From Artocarpus heterophyllus (Eukaryota > Streptophyta > Magnoliopsida > Rosales > Moraceae): 64,000 nt of DNA. Shown here in pieces: positions 1 through 12,725 of this stretch (position 1 is its first letter; every line of letters starts with the position of its first letter). The notes beneath the pieces are model-generated. The model ran no database searches. It was not told the origin of the DNA and saw only the letters and a program-made list of their open reading frames with translations. A program made the translations under genes and the position numbers. The stretch lies in NCBI GenBank assembly GCA_025403435.1, contig CM046327.1:16864440-16928439 (forward strand). The letters are read 5' to 3'.

Positions 1-513
1 CTGGATATAGTCCTTTTGACTTTGGTGAAAAATTAAAATTGTCTACGTCTTCTTTGGTATAGCAAAGTTCATTGGTTATCTTATATCAGGGACACCAAAA
101 AATAAAAATAAAAATAAAATTTAATAAATGAAAAACAAAAGAAAGAACGAAAGAAAGAAAGAAATAACTATTAAAGTTTAATCCCATGACGTTTCTGCAA
201 CTTCTAGCATCTTTCATTTAAAAAAGTGACAAATAAATAAAATATGAATTCCCTCAAGTGGTAAATTGGAATGTGTTGCGGTTTTTCTAATTACTCAAGT
301 AGTTGTGTTGATAGTTTGACAATAGAAAATTGTATTGTATAAGCTCGCATGTATTTGGAAATTAGATAACTTAAATTTATTGATAATGCTCTATCTGTTT
401 CAACCGTTCAATTTGCTTGGATCAATATGTTTGTAAACACTTCTAATTCATAATAATAATTGATTATTTTCTTATCTTCATTGCATTATGTTTTTTTGGT
501 TCTGTTGCTGCAG
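1..513 (+). other. CLF intron, 5' part outside window
   Basis: This AT-rich stretch ends in a good acceptor (ttgctgcag) at 513. I see no coding exon in it, so it reads as intron of the CLF gene. An A-rich purine run lies near 100-170. Confidence 0.7.
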
Positions 514-3485
514 CTGTTTAATTGCAAGGAACCTTTTAAGCGGCATGAAGTCTTGTTGGGAGGTTTATCAGTACATGAATCACTTTGGCAGTAAGACATC
601 CGGGCAAGCAGGCGACGCGGCAAACTCTCTTGTTGAAGGCTATTCTAAGGTTGAAATTAATGGAACTATGATCGGTTCTTTATGTAATACTTCTCTTTGT
701 CTAAATTAATGGAACTATGATCGGTCCTTTATGTGATACTTCTCTTTATCTAACAGGATTCTCCCTGCCCTGACACATAGTTTCTTTATTGTCTATGGTA
801 ACATGATCTGTAGGGTAATAATGAAGCTAGAAGGAGGTCAAGATTTTTAAGGAGGAGAGGTAGAGTCCGTCGCTTAAAGTATACATGGAAGTCTGCTGCT
901 TATCACTCAATCAGAAAACGTATTACCGAGAGAAAAGATCAGCCATGCAGGCAATATAATCCATGCAATTGCCAAACAGCCTGTGGGAAGCAGTGCAGTT
1001 GTCTTCTTAATGGGACTTGCTGCGAAAAGTACTGTGGGTGAGCTCTTTTAATCTAACTTTTATGCGACAACAAATGGGTAAAGTTGTGTTTTCTTTATTA
1101 TTTTAAATTTAATTTTTTATTGCTTCATATCCTGTGAAGGCCCAAAGGAAACGTTAGTAAAATTCATTCAGAATCTTCACTTTGTGAGCTTCATTTGTCA
1201 AACCCTCGACCAATTACGAAGTTTATAGATTTATGTGCCCATAATTAGTATTTAGTATTTTGAAATAACTGTATGATCAAAGTAACAATATTGTGGTGCA
1301 TATTGCATAAATAAATACAACTTTATTCTAAAAATAAAATAAAATAAATAAAATTTTGTCATACGTCTGTCCAGATGTCCTAAGAGTTGCAAGAACCGAT
1401 TTAGAGGCTGTCATTGTGCTAAAAGTCAATGCCGAAGTCGTCAATGCCCATGCTTTGCTGCAGACAGGGAATGTGATCCAGATGTTTGTAGGAATTGTTG
1501 GGTCAGGTGAGCGTGCAATTCTTTATATATCTGTTCTATCACCAAAATTCACGTGGCTATATGGTCAAATTTATGTTTTGTGATAAACGACAATTTACTA
1601 GGTGAACAATTGAGTTGAGACATATGGTTTTACATTGTTCGGTGGAAAATATTTTCCAGTAAGATTGGCTCCCTGTAATTAAACTTATACTACTGTGTCA
1701 AATACATAATTGTTCAAGTAATATGACTTGGGAAAATTACTAAGCTGATGCTTTTTGAACATTTAAAACATTGCCTAAAACTGCGTAGAACTTGATAAGG
1801 CATGTTCAATTTTTAACTACTAGTAAATCACATATGCAAGGGCTTGGTAAGATGATCTTCCTCTATAACACACATATACATATACATATGCATATACATA
1901 CATATATATATATTATTGTTAAAAGTGAATCGGCCTAATGGTTTTTTTTATGGAAATTTTGGAAGAATAGAAACAGTAGACACATAAGGTTTCAGCTATG
2001 AATTTTTGTAACCAATCAATGACACACATTTATCTAAAAAAAATCAACGAAACGCATAATTTTCAGATTGCTTCTATATTTCAAGTTTAACCCATTGCTT
2101 TTCTTATTATGGCTTTTTGTATTATTTTCTACTAACGCCATAAAATTTGTTTTGCAGTTGTGGTGATGGTTCTCTAGGTGTTCCCAATCAAAGAGGTGAC
2201 AATTATGAATGTAGAAATATGAAGCTTCTTCTCAAACAACAACAGAGGGTAATCATATTTTACTGTTCTTCGCCATTTATCTCTTTCATCAATAATACAT
2301 AGTAAAGAAAAGAGCTAGGGTGTATATGCAACTAATTCCTTCCTTCGTTTAGAGATATTCTAATTGGAATGAAGTTCTTGTTGTTATGCGTCAATTCCAA
2401 CAAGTGTCTCTTCAAAATTTGTTCAACTCAGTAATGCGTTGAAAACATTATCGAAAGCTAAGCATGGGGTTATTACATTAATATGCCCCTTTAGTGGCAT
2501 TTATTATAGGTTTTTCTGATAGTTAAGACTCGAGACCCCTTCATGCTCATGTGAAATGTAACTCAAGGTTTTGCATTCATTAAGGCATTACATTTGAACA
2601 TAATTAGGGCATGCATGTCATTTGCTAATGAGTGACGGGATCATGCATTGTTAACAATTACCTTCGAGATCTGTATCTACTGCCTTTTGATATGCTGTTG
2701 GTAAAATCTTTGAATGATGATGGCTTTGGTCGCATTGGTGTACAGGTGTTACTTGGAAGATCTGATGTATCTGGCTGGGGAGCTTTCTTGAAGGCAATAT
2801 TCCCAATTTCAAATTGGTATTTACATGCCCGATTTTCCTTTTCTGCTGGCTAAATAGTTTATCCATTCTCCAGAATAGCGTTGGCAAGCATGAGTACCTC
2901 GGCGAGTACACTGGAGAGCTGATATCGCATAGGGAAGCAGATAAGCGTGGGAAGATATATGACCGTGAAAATTCATCATTTCTTTTCAATTTGAATGATC
3001 AGGCATGTAAATGCTACCCGCAAGTTCTACGTATAGAACCGTTGTTCTTTTCGTTTATGTTTACGAGGGACTTAGGATCAAATGCATATTTCTGTACAGT
3101 TTGTTCTTGATGCTTATAGAAAGGGTGATAAATTGAAGTTTGCCAACCATTCTCCAGACCCAAATTGCTATGCAAAGGTACGTTGTTTATGGTCTTTGTA
3201 CATAGTTTCCACTTAGCATCTGATCAACCGATTGCAACTAGTTGTTAAGAGCATTGCAGTTCATGTTTGTCACATTTCGCCTTCGATTTACAGGTCATTA
3301 TGGTTGCGGGGGATCATAGAGTGGGAATCTTTGCCAAGGAAAGAATTAGTGCAGGAGAGGAACTCTTTTATGATTATCGTTATGAACCTGACAGAGCTCC
3401 CGCTTGGGCTCGGAAGCCTGAGGCACTGGGGACGAAAAAGGAGGAGGGCGGCCCTTCGAATGGCCGTGCTAAGAAGCTTGCTTAA
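514..3485 (+). CDS. CLF: CURLY LEAF-type Polycomb histone methyltransferase, 3' part
   Basis: This is the catalytic subunit of plant PRC2, which trimethylates histone H3 lysine 27 in the nucleus to silence developmental genes. Visible exons are 514-649, 814-1037, 1375-1506, 2158-2248, 2746-2793, 2874-3002, 3100-3177 and 3294-3485, giving about 342 C-terminal residues with phases that join cleanly. Exon 1 holds the end of the SANT-like region ([18 protein letters not shown]). Exons 2-4 encode the Cys-rich CXC domain ([20 protein letters not shown], then CRNCWVSCGDG). Exon 5 onward is the SET domain, with EYLGEYTGE, the cofactor-site motif [10 protein letters not shown] and the catalytic-region motif [11 protein letters not shown]. 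The tail ends GRAKKLA, close to the Arabidopsis CLF C-terminus as I remember it, which favours CLF over SWN or MEA. The N-terminal part lies left of the window. Introns 5 and 6 use GC donors. The exon-1 donor at 650 is the only phase-compatible GT I found there, although related proteins seem to have a few more residues at this point. Confidence 0.93.
656..753 (+). repeat. 49-bp tandem duplication at the CLF exon 1 / intron boundary
   Basis: The block starting attaatggaactatgatcgg at 656 is repeated at 705 with period 49 and only a few mismatches. The first copy begins 6 bases after the inferred donor at 650, so the duplication lies at the start of the intron. It also duplicates candidate GT dinucleotides. 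Confidence 0.85.
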
Positions 3486-4112
3486 TCACATGATTTACTT
3501 AAATCTTGGATTCACAATTTTTTGTTATTCTTTTACAGGTAGAAAGAAGCATCATTCTCATTGACTTAGAAGGCGCATTCTTCGTCATTTTGTCACGGGA
3601 GAGGCCATTGCTTCTCAATAGAGAAATTGAAAATATCATTTAACAATTCATGTTTCCTTCAAAGCCAATTTGTATTTGGAAAAAAATAGCCGGGAAAAAG
3701 GTTACAACATTTGTGGATCTAATACATTTTAACTTCACATGTTGATATCCTCAAGACAGGCAATTACCACTTAATGAACTTTTTTTCTAACCAAATTATG
3801 ATGGAGGTCTACTTGGAATGTCTTTTCCGTCTCTTTTAGCTCACCTATCATACTTGCTATTGAGAAGGAAAAGGATAAATCTTGTTCAATAACCAGATTA
3901 GTCGCCAGAGGCCAACCAACACTATTTAAACATCTGACGTACTGTCCAAGCCAAGAATTATCTTGAAGCATATCCAAAACGCTATGTTTGTCCAAATCAA
4001 CCATTAATGTCCGAAGGCACGTCTCAACAACTAGAGGAAAATAAAAATAATAAAAAGAAAAGGTGAAACTTATAGCAGGATAGGTATTTTTACTTGCCAG
4101 TAATTTTTTAAT

Positions 4113-4492
4113 GGTTACTTTGATTTTTATACCTTGCATCATAACTTTATATTTTGTATTTTGAACTTCTATACTATTATACCTTCAGATTTTAAATTTA
4201 TGTTAATTTTTTTTTTACTTTTATTTATGTTAAAATTTGATTTTGATTGTGTAAAATACTTAAATGTCTCTTATATTTTAAAAATTTAATTTTTTTCTCG
4301 ACTTTTTAATGCATTTTTTTAGTTTTTTTTAAAGGTCTTTAGGTCTGTTTGTGTCAAAATTAATTATTGATCGAGAAAATGTAAGAATTTAACAGGAATT
4401 TAAATGTGAAGGTGTAAATGTGTGAAAGTTTAAAATACAAATATGATTTTTTCATAACCTCTAAATACAAGGTATAAAAATGAAAATATCCT
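4113..4492. mobile_element. MITE-like fold-back element, about 380 bp
   Basis: Long imperfect inverted repeats face each other: ttttataccttg near 4128 is the reverse complement of caaggtataaaa near 4468, and similarity continues inward for about 80 bases. The flanks resemble a target duplication, with TAATTTTTTAAT to the left and TAATTTTTCAAT to the right (one mismatch). No coding capacity is seen. The superfamily is uncertain; Mutator-like is a guess. Confidence 0.5.
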
Positions 4493-5895
4493 AATTTTTC
4501 AATAGTCCAATGTTTTTCTTGAATTACTTTTACCATTTTGTGTTATGCACTTAAAATTTTTAATGTAAATGCATGCTGACTCTTAAAAGGTTTTTCTAGC
4601 AATTAAAATACCAGTATCTATGAAGAGGGTAAAAAAAACATATTTTACCACAAGAGTTTCCCAAAGAAAGAAAGAGGTGAAAAAAATGAAAATAACAACC
4701 AATGAGGAAAACACAGAAATTGTTCCCTTCGATTAAAAAGCTTAAAAGAATCCCTTGAATTCTTTTTTAGTTTTATGGGTTGATAATTCATATAGCCCTA
4801 CACTTGTATTGGAAAGTAAGGCAACAATGGTTTGGAATAGTGATGGGGCGGTTATCAAATCAGAGTGTTGCTGCACTGGAAGCCGCTGAGCAGAAGCCGA
4901 CCTACCCCACCGACGTGACATGCACTTGGTGGTAACTCAAGTAGTGGGGCAAAACCCCAAAGCTTTTTATTACGGAAAAGGAAAAAAGAAGAAAAACAGG
5001 ATTAGAGTGAGAGAACCTTTTAACCCAATTATTTAAAGTGTATTTAACATGTACGGTTTTAACCATTAATTTAATTATAAACAATAAAAAACTCTTACAT
5101 ATTATAATTAAAAAGAAAAAAAATATTACAGTATAATACTCTCATATATTACAATAAAAATAGTTCTAATTAAAAGTTTTAATCATCAATTTGTTATCTA
5201 TTAAATGATGAAAAGAACGAATTTAGTCTATGAACTTTTTCTTCTAAAAGTTGAAAATGTTTTTTTATTTTTTTATTTTTAGTTTCAATGGCTTAAATAG
5301 CTTGAAAGAGTGTTTGGTATATATAAAACAGCAGTATAAAGTCTAAAATTTTTATATATTATAATATAATTTTTTTATATGTTATAATATTTAAATCAAA
5401 CTAAAATTAATATGCCATATATCTTATAATCGGATGGATGGAGCACGTCTTCAAACTATTAAATATAGACAAAATTATGTTTTTTTTTATTTAACAATTC
5501 AAAGAAATATGTCTAAACGGCTGTGAGATCCAATTCTTAGAGAGGAAACTTTGAAAGAACCAAGGCCATCATCAAACTCATCATCATTGCGCTACTTATT
5601 AGTCTTTGGGCATGCAGAAACGACATCGTCAAAGTGGGAACACTGGCAGGAAAAAGTAGTTTTGGTACCTTAAAATAAGAGAAAATTTAAAGGCCCTTGT
5701 TTCTTTCTTTATTTGTGCTTTCCTTTCTTCCTCAAAAAGAAAAAAAAAAAAGTAAAATAAAATCATCTAAGAAAGAGAGGAAAGAAAAAAAGCCCGCGTT
5801 CAAGAACCAAATAATAATAATAATAAAAACATTGTCAACTTCTCTATACAGTAAAAATTCTCTTTTGCTTTGTGCCTTAATACTGGAGGGGGAGA

Positions 5896-5920
5896 CTCTC
5901 TCTCTCTCTCTCTCTCTCTC
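5896..5920 (+). repeat. CT microsatellite upstream of the PLC-like gene
   Basis: About 12 CT units lie 50 bases before the inferred start codon at 5971, so they are probably in the 5' UTR or core promoter. Pyrimidine-rich tracts are common at this position in plant genes. Confidence 0.8.
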
Positions 5921-5970
5921 ACATAAAAGCAGTGTTGGCTTCTCGAGCTCTGCACAACAACCGAGCTGCT

Positions 5971-8900
5971 ATGTTGGCGTGTTTCGCGGACCACCGTAGC
6001 TTATCCAAAGCCCCTTTCCTTCTTCACCTCTTCCATTTCCTGTTTCTCATCACAACGTCCTCTGCTTGCTCCAATGGCAATTGCCAGGTTGTCTCTCTCT
6101 CCTCTTCTCTCTCTGTCTCTATGTATATATATATATATATATCCCTTTTTTGACAATTCAAGATCTACTCAAAACAACACACTTTCTGTCAATCTGAACT
6201 GAAATTTCTTGGAGAATTATACTCAGGTTCTTGAAGCATGTAGTGCGCCAACAGACTGTGGCCCGGGTTTGTACTGTGGGAACTGCCCTGCTTCTGGCTC
6301 GAACCAGCCAATCTGTACCAGAGGCCAACCAATTATTCCCACTTCCATTGTAAGATAGTTCCTTTTTTTTTTTTTTTTTGGAAATGCTTAAATTTTTGTG
6401 ATTTTTTTGTGGGTATGAGTTATTTTTAGCTGACATTGGTTAAATCAAATTTTTTGGGTGGAAATGTAATTTTTTTGGAATTTTTAGATTAATGGGTTGC
6501 CATTCAACAAGTATACATGGTTGGTGACTCATAATTCGTTTAGTATCGTTGATGCACCCCCGTTGCCTGGTGTTCAAAGATTGACATTTTATAATCAAGA
6601 AGACACTGTGACAAACCAGTTAAGAGTAAGTTCTTTTTTTGTTATTTTATTTTATGTAAATGTTATTTTTTTGGGAATTCAAGAAAAATGTCATTCCTTT
6701 CTTTTATTAATGTCTTGGAATCCAAGCCTAGTGAGGAAGGAATTGTGTTTGATAATCCTTATCTGATTAGGAATTAATTCTCTAATGACAATTGATATTA
6801 GTTATAGAGCTTATTTGTTTTTGTACTGTGATATTATTTATAGAATGGCGTGAGGGGACTAATGTTGGACATGTACGACTTCGAGAACGATATCTGGCTC
6901 TGCCATTCATTTAAGGGGCAATGTTACAACTTCACAGCTTTTGTAATTTTCCTTTTACCTGATCAATTTAGTAAATTAATATAGGAATCATTTTGGTAAT
7001 TTTTTTTTAAAGCAGTTTCTTACGAATATTGTGGTGTTGTCAGCAACCTGCAATTAACACATTGAAGGAAGTGGAAGCATTCTTAAGTGAAAACCCAACT
7101 GAGATTGTGACCATTATCATTGAGGATTATGTGCAAACTCCAAAAGGGTTGACAAATTTGTTTACTAATGCCGGGTTAGATAAGTACTGGTTTCCCGTGT
7201 CCAAGATGCCAAAAAAGGGCGATGATTGGCCCACTGTGACTGAGATGGTGCAAGTGAATCACCGGCTCCTTGTTTTCACTTCCGACTCTTCGAAGGAAGC
7301 AAGGGAAGGAATAGCATACCAGTGGAAGTACATGGTGGAAAATGAGCGTAAGTTCTATGCATATGAAATATTAGAAGAGTTATGTCTGTGATTTTGAAAT
7401 ACAATTGATGGGCTCATTTTGGTACTGAATTTCAGCTGGAGACCCTGGGGTGGTACCAGGCTCATGCCCGAAGAGAAAACAATCAAAGCCATTGAACTCG
7501 AAAAGCACTTCTCTTTTCTTTCAGAATTACTTCCCTACATATCCAGTTGAAGCCGAGGCTTGCAAAGAGAATTCAGCTCCACTTGCTGCAATGGCCGGTA
7601 CCTGTTATAAAGCAGCAGGCAATGTGATGCCAAACTTTTTGGCAGTTAACTTTTACATGGTATTGATACTTCCACTTGGAGAGAAAATCCATACTAACAT
7701 GCATTTCAATTTCTAATTTGAGCATTCTTGGATGCATTGTAAAATTATATTGATGCAGAGGAGTGATGGAGGAGGTGTATTTGATGCTGTGGACAAAATG
7801 AATGGCCAAACATTGTGCGGGTGTAGTACTGTCGCTGCCTGTCAGGTTTCTCCATATAACTTTTGTCTACTTCAGTTTAGTCTTTGATGAACTTGTTAGT
7901 TCCTACGGCTCATGGTCAAATTCGTTCAAGTTGAAAGATATATCCAGAACTTAACTCTTCTAGCCTGATTAAGATTTTTCGAAAGCTCTTAAATTTACAG
8001 AAACATTGAAACACTTGTGCAATTCTTTTTTCACTCTGTCAATTAGTGTGCGACCGTCTTGTCTCCTCTGTCTTAGTTGCATTAGCCATAGCTCTTTCTT
8101 CTTTTCCATCATTATGTCCTTTGATTTATAAATTAAAACCCGTAACATGAAAAATTGAGCCAAATCAATAAATTGATTTAACGTGACTAATTAATTATTA
8201 AGTCAAGGAAAAAAGGATCAAGTCTTGCTACTTATTTTAACGTGTTGCTTGCTTATTTTCTTTTTCTTCTTCCTGCTTCAACGAGCAACAGTAAAGTTGC
8301 AATGAAATGATTTCCTAGCATATCATCTAAATGTGCTTTAGAAATATTCTTTGCAGATTTAGGTTGTGTTTACTTCACATGAAAAGGGAAAAGGACTAGT
8401 GTTTCCTTTTCCCACTCTGTCACATGCTTGCTTACAAAATTAGGAATGATAGTTTGGACCCCATACAATATAGTGAATAAGGGAAGGAAATGTTTATCCT
8501 TGCCCCTTCTTGTCCTTGCTATTGATTCGTGGCTAAAGGAAATTGCATGTTAAATTTTATATGCCTGCAATAAGTTCACATGTTATATAGCTAATAATTA
8601 TTTGAGTGAATTCATTGATAGGATTCACTGAGTAAAAGGTAGTAAAATCATTGATAGGATTCTTATTCCTAAGTTTAGTAAACACTAGAAAGAAAATTCA
8701 AGTATTCCTCGTCCCACTTTCTAATAGGTAAGTAAGCACCAAAACGGAAATCAATGATGCCCATTTTTACCCCACTTTTCTTTCGAAATCCATAACATTC
8801 TCGTTAACATGCCATTGATTTTGTGTCTATCTATTTGCTTTCCCATGATGTCCTGCAATTCACATGTTTGAGCTACACTTTATTCAACAAGTACTTCCTC

Positions 8901-9155
8901 TAATATCCGTCTTGGGTCTTTTGATGTCATACCATTTTGCATTGAATACTTGGTAAAAAGGCTTCCTTTTTGCAGCCTGGGGCACCTTTTGGGTCCTGCA
9001 AGAATATTTCTGTACCAACTAGAAGTCCATTGACCAACACTGCAGGAAGCTTTACCGGATCTGTTCAATTTGTGAGATCCGCTTCGACTGTCTATTCTCC
9101 CAATTACTTGGTCTTCTTCATGTCCTCACTTCCATTACTGGCATTTTGGTTATGA
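5971..9155 (+). CDS. GPI-anchored PI-PLC X-domain protein (At5g67130-like)
   Basis: This gene is complete in eight exons: 5971-6087, 6227-6349, 6488-6625, 6844-6942, 7044-7347, 7436-7659, 7759-7845 and 8976-9155. It encodes about 423 residues with consistent phases. The start is the first ATG before a hydrophobic signal peptide (FLLHLFHFLFLITTSSA) that is probably cleaved just before CSNGNCQ. A short Cys-rich segment (about 44-70) follows. The PLC X domain has the two expected histidines: H95 in LVTHNSF and H147 in IWLCHSF. The C-terminus ends in a hydrophobic tail (FFMSSLPLLAFWL), as expected for a GPI signal, so the product should sit on the outer face of the plasma membrane. No Y or C2 domain is present, so it is not a classical eukaryotic PI-PLC. 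Family members are called PLC-like phosphodiesterases; the substrate is not known from sequence. Length and architecture match the Arabidopsis protein as I remember it. Confidence 0.93.
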
Positions 9156-9434
9156 CTATCACCAACAATTTGTACCATTGTTTGTTAGCGAGTTACTTCC
9201 TGAGATGTTTGCTTATATTGTGTCATACGTAAAACTTAAAGAGTCTGCAATTATTCTACTCTGCCTTGTTCGGTGGAAGGTCGACGAATGGTTACTAGTG
9301 TTTATAAATTTGATTATAGAGGATAAACTTCTGAGATTTTATTTGAGACAGAAAGTAAGTAGATGCATCGGAATATCACTTCTGAAGTAGACAAGTCCCC
9401 AAGAAAGACTCGGCGGGCATTAAGTTGGTTTCAG

Positions 9435-9726
9435 GTATGCATTTTGTTCATTATGCTACAAGCTTTTCAACTAGGGGTCTCTTATGGTAGGACATGCATT
9501 TTTTACTCTACCTGTAATACCGCTATTTGAACTGTTAGATTAATTTTTCAACGGTCTAATGTAAAAGTTTTTTCACGTTAAAAATTTGCAATGTGCTACG
9601 CAGGTATACTTTCAGTTATAGATTAGATTGCTGAAAAGTTAAAATAACAGTACCTATTGGTAGGCCTATCCTACCATAAGTTTTGCCTTTCAACTACTGA
9701 GATAAAGTACCTTTTCTTGTTTTCAG
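9435..9726 (+). other. Possible 3' UTR intron of the PLC-like gene
   Basis: A donor context (ggtttcag/gtatgc) at 9435 and an acceptor (tgttttcag) ending at 9726 bracket about 290 bases after the stop codon. If spliced, it would be a 3' UTR intron. Most of it is a small transposable element, so the splice sites could also be fortuitous. Confidence 0.35.
9474..9687. mobile_element. 214-bp Mutator-type MITE
   Basis: Terminal inverted repeats contain cttatggtagga (left) and its reverse complement tcctaccataag (right). Exact 9-bp direct repeats TTTCAACTA flank the element at 9465-9473 and 9688-9696. A 9-bp target duplication is characteristic of Mutator-like elements. There is no coding capacity, so it would be non-autonomous. 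Confidence 0.75.
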
Positions 9727-10762
9727 ATCTTCCTTCAGGGAATGTTGGTTAACCTGTAGCAGTAAAGAAAGTGTACGGCGTTACAATGTGTGGAAGTACT
9801 CGCGTTATGGATAGTATACTAGATTTTCCTCATATTTATACCAAGACTTTTTAGGTTTCCTTTGCCACGTGTAACCAATGTTATGTTGTCTCTTGTCCGT
9901 GCCTTTACGGTATGGACGTTAGGAAGAGGCGTTAAACAAAAGACTTATTTGAGGATTGTGTTCCAGAAAAATGAGAAATAGACGGAACTTCCCCTTTTGG
10001 TGGTCTGGTTAATTTGCATATGAGCTTATGTTCCTGTGTCTTTTTAAGTTGGTTAATTTGTACTCCATTAGCTTATACTCAAAGGTGATTGGCCAAAATA
10101 TAAGCATCACTGCATACTTTATGTATTTATTTATTTATTTTTTGGGTATGCAGAAAATCTTAGGAAGGCAAGACATCTTGCTTGGCGTATGAATCTCTTG
10201 TTAAGTGAATTGCCACATATGGTGCGTTTGGTAGGATGGCTTATATAGTTCAAACTGAAAGTCTCCCTGAAACCAGCATTTGATGATCAAAAATTGAGTT
10301 TCATTTTAAACTATGATTTGATAGTTTGAAGTTTGAACCCAAATCCTGAAATACCTCCTTATTCTTTTATCACTTTGAATCATTTCAAACCAAAAAAAAA
10401 AAAAGTGCAAACTGTCACATTTCAAATCGACACGACAAATCAATGAACACTTAGACTGTTGCTGTCAAAGAAAACAAGCAATTTTATTACCGCACTAAAT
10501 GATTGGCGGTCACCGTAGACATAATAGTCTCCCCAAAAACCTTAAAATGATCAACTTGACAAGTCATTTCTCTTTTCTTCTTATGTTCATGGTATCTTCG
10601 TTCATAGCTTAAAAAAAGAATCCAATTGGGTGTGGACCATATACAGAGCCAGAGCTTCAATATGAGCTTCTGATAATTTATATTCTTGACACAAAAACAA
10701 GGATAGAAGCACCAATGTGTAAATAAAACAATTTGAGAACCCAATCACAAGAATGAATACCT
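9727..10762. other. Spacer between convergent PLC-like and F-box genes
   Basis: This stretch holds the probable 3' ends of both convergent genes. I see no further gene. Confidence 0.6.
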
Positions 10763-12656
10763 TCACAGAACAGCCTGGATAGAAGCGTTTCCAATGTTTA
10801 AGAGGAGACCTCTGGACTTTATCTGAAGAGCCGGGCTAATAGTAAGCAAAGCAATGAAGCATTCCACAGGAACTCTTGTACCCCACACATTGATCATCTT
10901 AAGCTTCCGGCATTTATTTACAAGAACAACAAGGCCGTTCTCGGTTACATGGCGGCAGCTCCAGAGGACAATACTCTAGAAAACATCAACATCCAAAAAA
11001 TTTAAATAAAAAATATGATGAAGTTGTGAAAAGAATAATTGAGCCAATTGGTATAAGCCCAGTTGGTAAAGGCGTGAGGCGGGTTAAAGGAGAGATTTTA
11101 GACTCAAATCCTGAGAACAGCTAATATTGTATTTGAAATAATAATTGAAAATACAAATTATAGGAGGAAAAAAAATTTCTTCCGAAAAAGGAAAATCCCA
11201 ACTTTCAATATCAATAATCGATTTACCTTCAATTGTGGGCAGCCATCTGCAATGGCATACAGAGATTCATCAGTGATAAATGTACCACCAATGTTCAGGT
11301 GCTGCAAGGACTTAGCTCTTGATATCTGTTAAGAAACAGTCAGAACAGTAGAGAAAAGTGCATATAAGGTAAAATATTTCAACTAGACAAGATAAAAATT
11401 TTGAGCAAAATACAATGCTGTCTGAACTAGTCATGAACTTTTTTGAGCCGGAGTAGCATTACACAAATAAGACTATGACTGCATTAGCATTGAGTTCCAA
11501 ACAGAAAACCTTCAAGTCCATTGGAAAAAGTTTTAGCTATAACTTTAGTTCCTCTTGGTGAAATAAATTTACAGCCCAATAGAAAATTGGTGCTTAAAAG
11601 TTAGGCATATCCTTTTAAAGGTTTAAAGTAACATCTAAATCTGAAAAGAAAGCTACCCTAATACATCTCTCACATTTATGATAGCCTTCATTTCTTGGGT
11701 GGAATGAAAAAATGGAGCAAATAATTCACAACAAAAAGGGGCATTGGCAATATCTCTTTCAACTGTTTCTATTGAAACTTGTTACGCACCAGTTGAAGAA
11801 CACCTTTATCTGTGATCCCAGTCATACCCCATAAGGATATGGAGGTTAAATTGCTGACACACTTTGCCAAAGAGATCTGGTAAAGTCCATTGTCAGAGAT
11901 TTGGCATCCCCAACGGCTTCTCGAACTGGAAATTCCATAAGACAATCAAGAATTTAACTATGGATAATAAATTAAAAATACCTTATCAAAATATATGTGT
12001 GAATTAAAAAACTAAGATGATTACCAATATGAAAAGTTCAATGCATTAGAGTACACAAACAAAATCAGTTTCAGTGAGAGGAAAAAAAAAAAAAATCAGT
12101 AGCCCAGACAATAAAGTATAGGCAAGCAATTGTCATGATTTTTTTTTTTTTAACGCGAGTAATCAAGCAATATGTAAGGATATGCTTAATGTTACATATC
12201 CCACATGACTCATTTCATTTCAAAAAATAAAAAATAAAAAATCCCACATGACCAATTCTGCAAAACTTCCAATTCTACAATAGGTCCTGTGTACAAGTGC
12301 AAAATATATTCTCTCTAAATTTCAGCAATCAAACCTCATGAAGCGCTTTGTCCTGTCAACAGTAATTGAATTTAAGCAATATAATTTATTTGCAAAACCT
12401 CTCTCATTGAATTGGCGAACAATTTTCCCTTTTCCTTTAAATACCCATTATTCATCACAATTGAAATCAACATTTTAAATCAGTTTGAGCACTAAAGGCT
12501 ATAGAGCTTAGAACTTGGAAGAACACAAACAGATAACACAAAAGGGTAAATTCTGAAAAACAAAGCTTACAAGGGTAATTTGAAAAAAAAAAAAACACAG
12601 AAATTTTAAATGACAGAAACATAGATTGTACATAATAATCGAAAGTACTTTTAGCC

Positions 12657-12725
<69 letters not shown>

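Larger units (their letters stand above)
3486..5970. other. CLF 3' UTR and CLF-PLC intergenic spacer
   Basis: The first 150-200 bases after the CLF stop are probably 3' UTR. The rest is AT-rich with no supportable gene. It contains a fold-back element at about 4113-4492 and a CT microsatellite at about 5896-5920 that probably lies in the promoter or 5' UTR of the PLC-like gene. The short open frames here are low-complexity and not convincing. Confidence 0.6.

Noticed and set aside
2651..2989. Minus-strand 112-codon frame
   Set aside because: It is antisense to the CLF SET-domain exons.
9178..9390. 70-codon frame after the PLC-like stop
   Set aside because: It is in the 3' UTR and has no similarity to known domains.
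11041..11115. Functional tRNA gene
   Set aside because: A- and B-box-like motifs are present, but the acceptor and anticodon stems do not pair; a SINE or pseudogene fits better.
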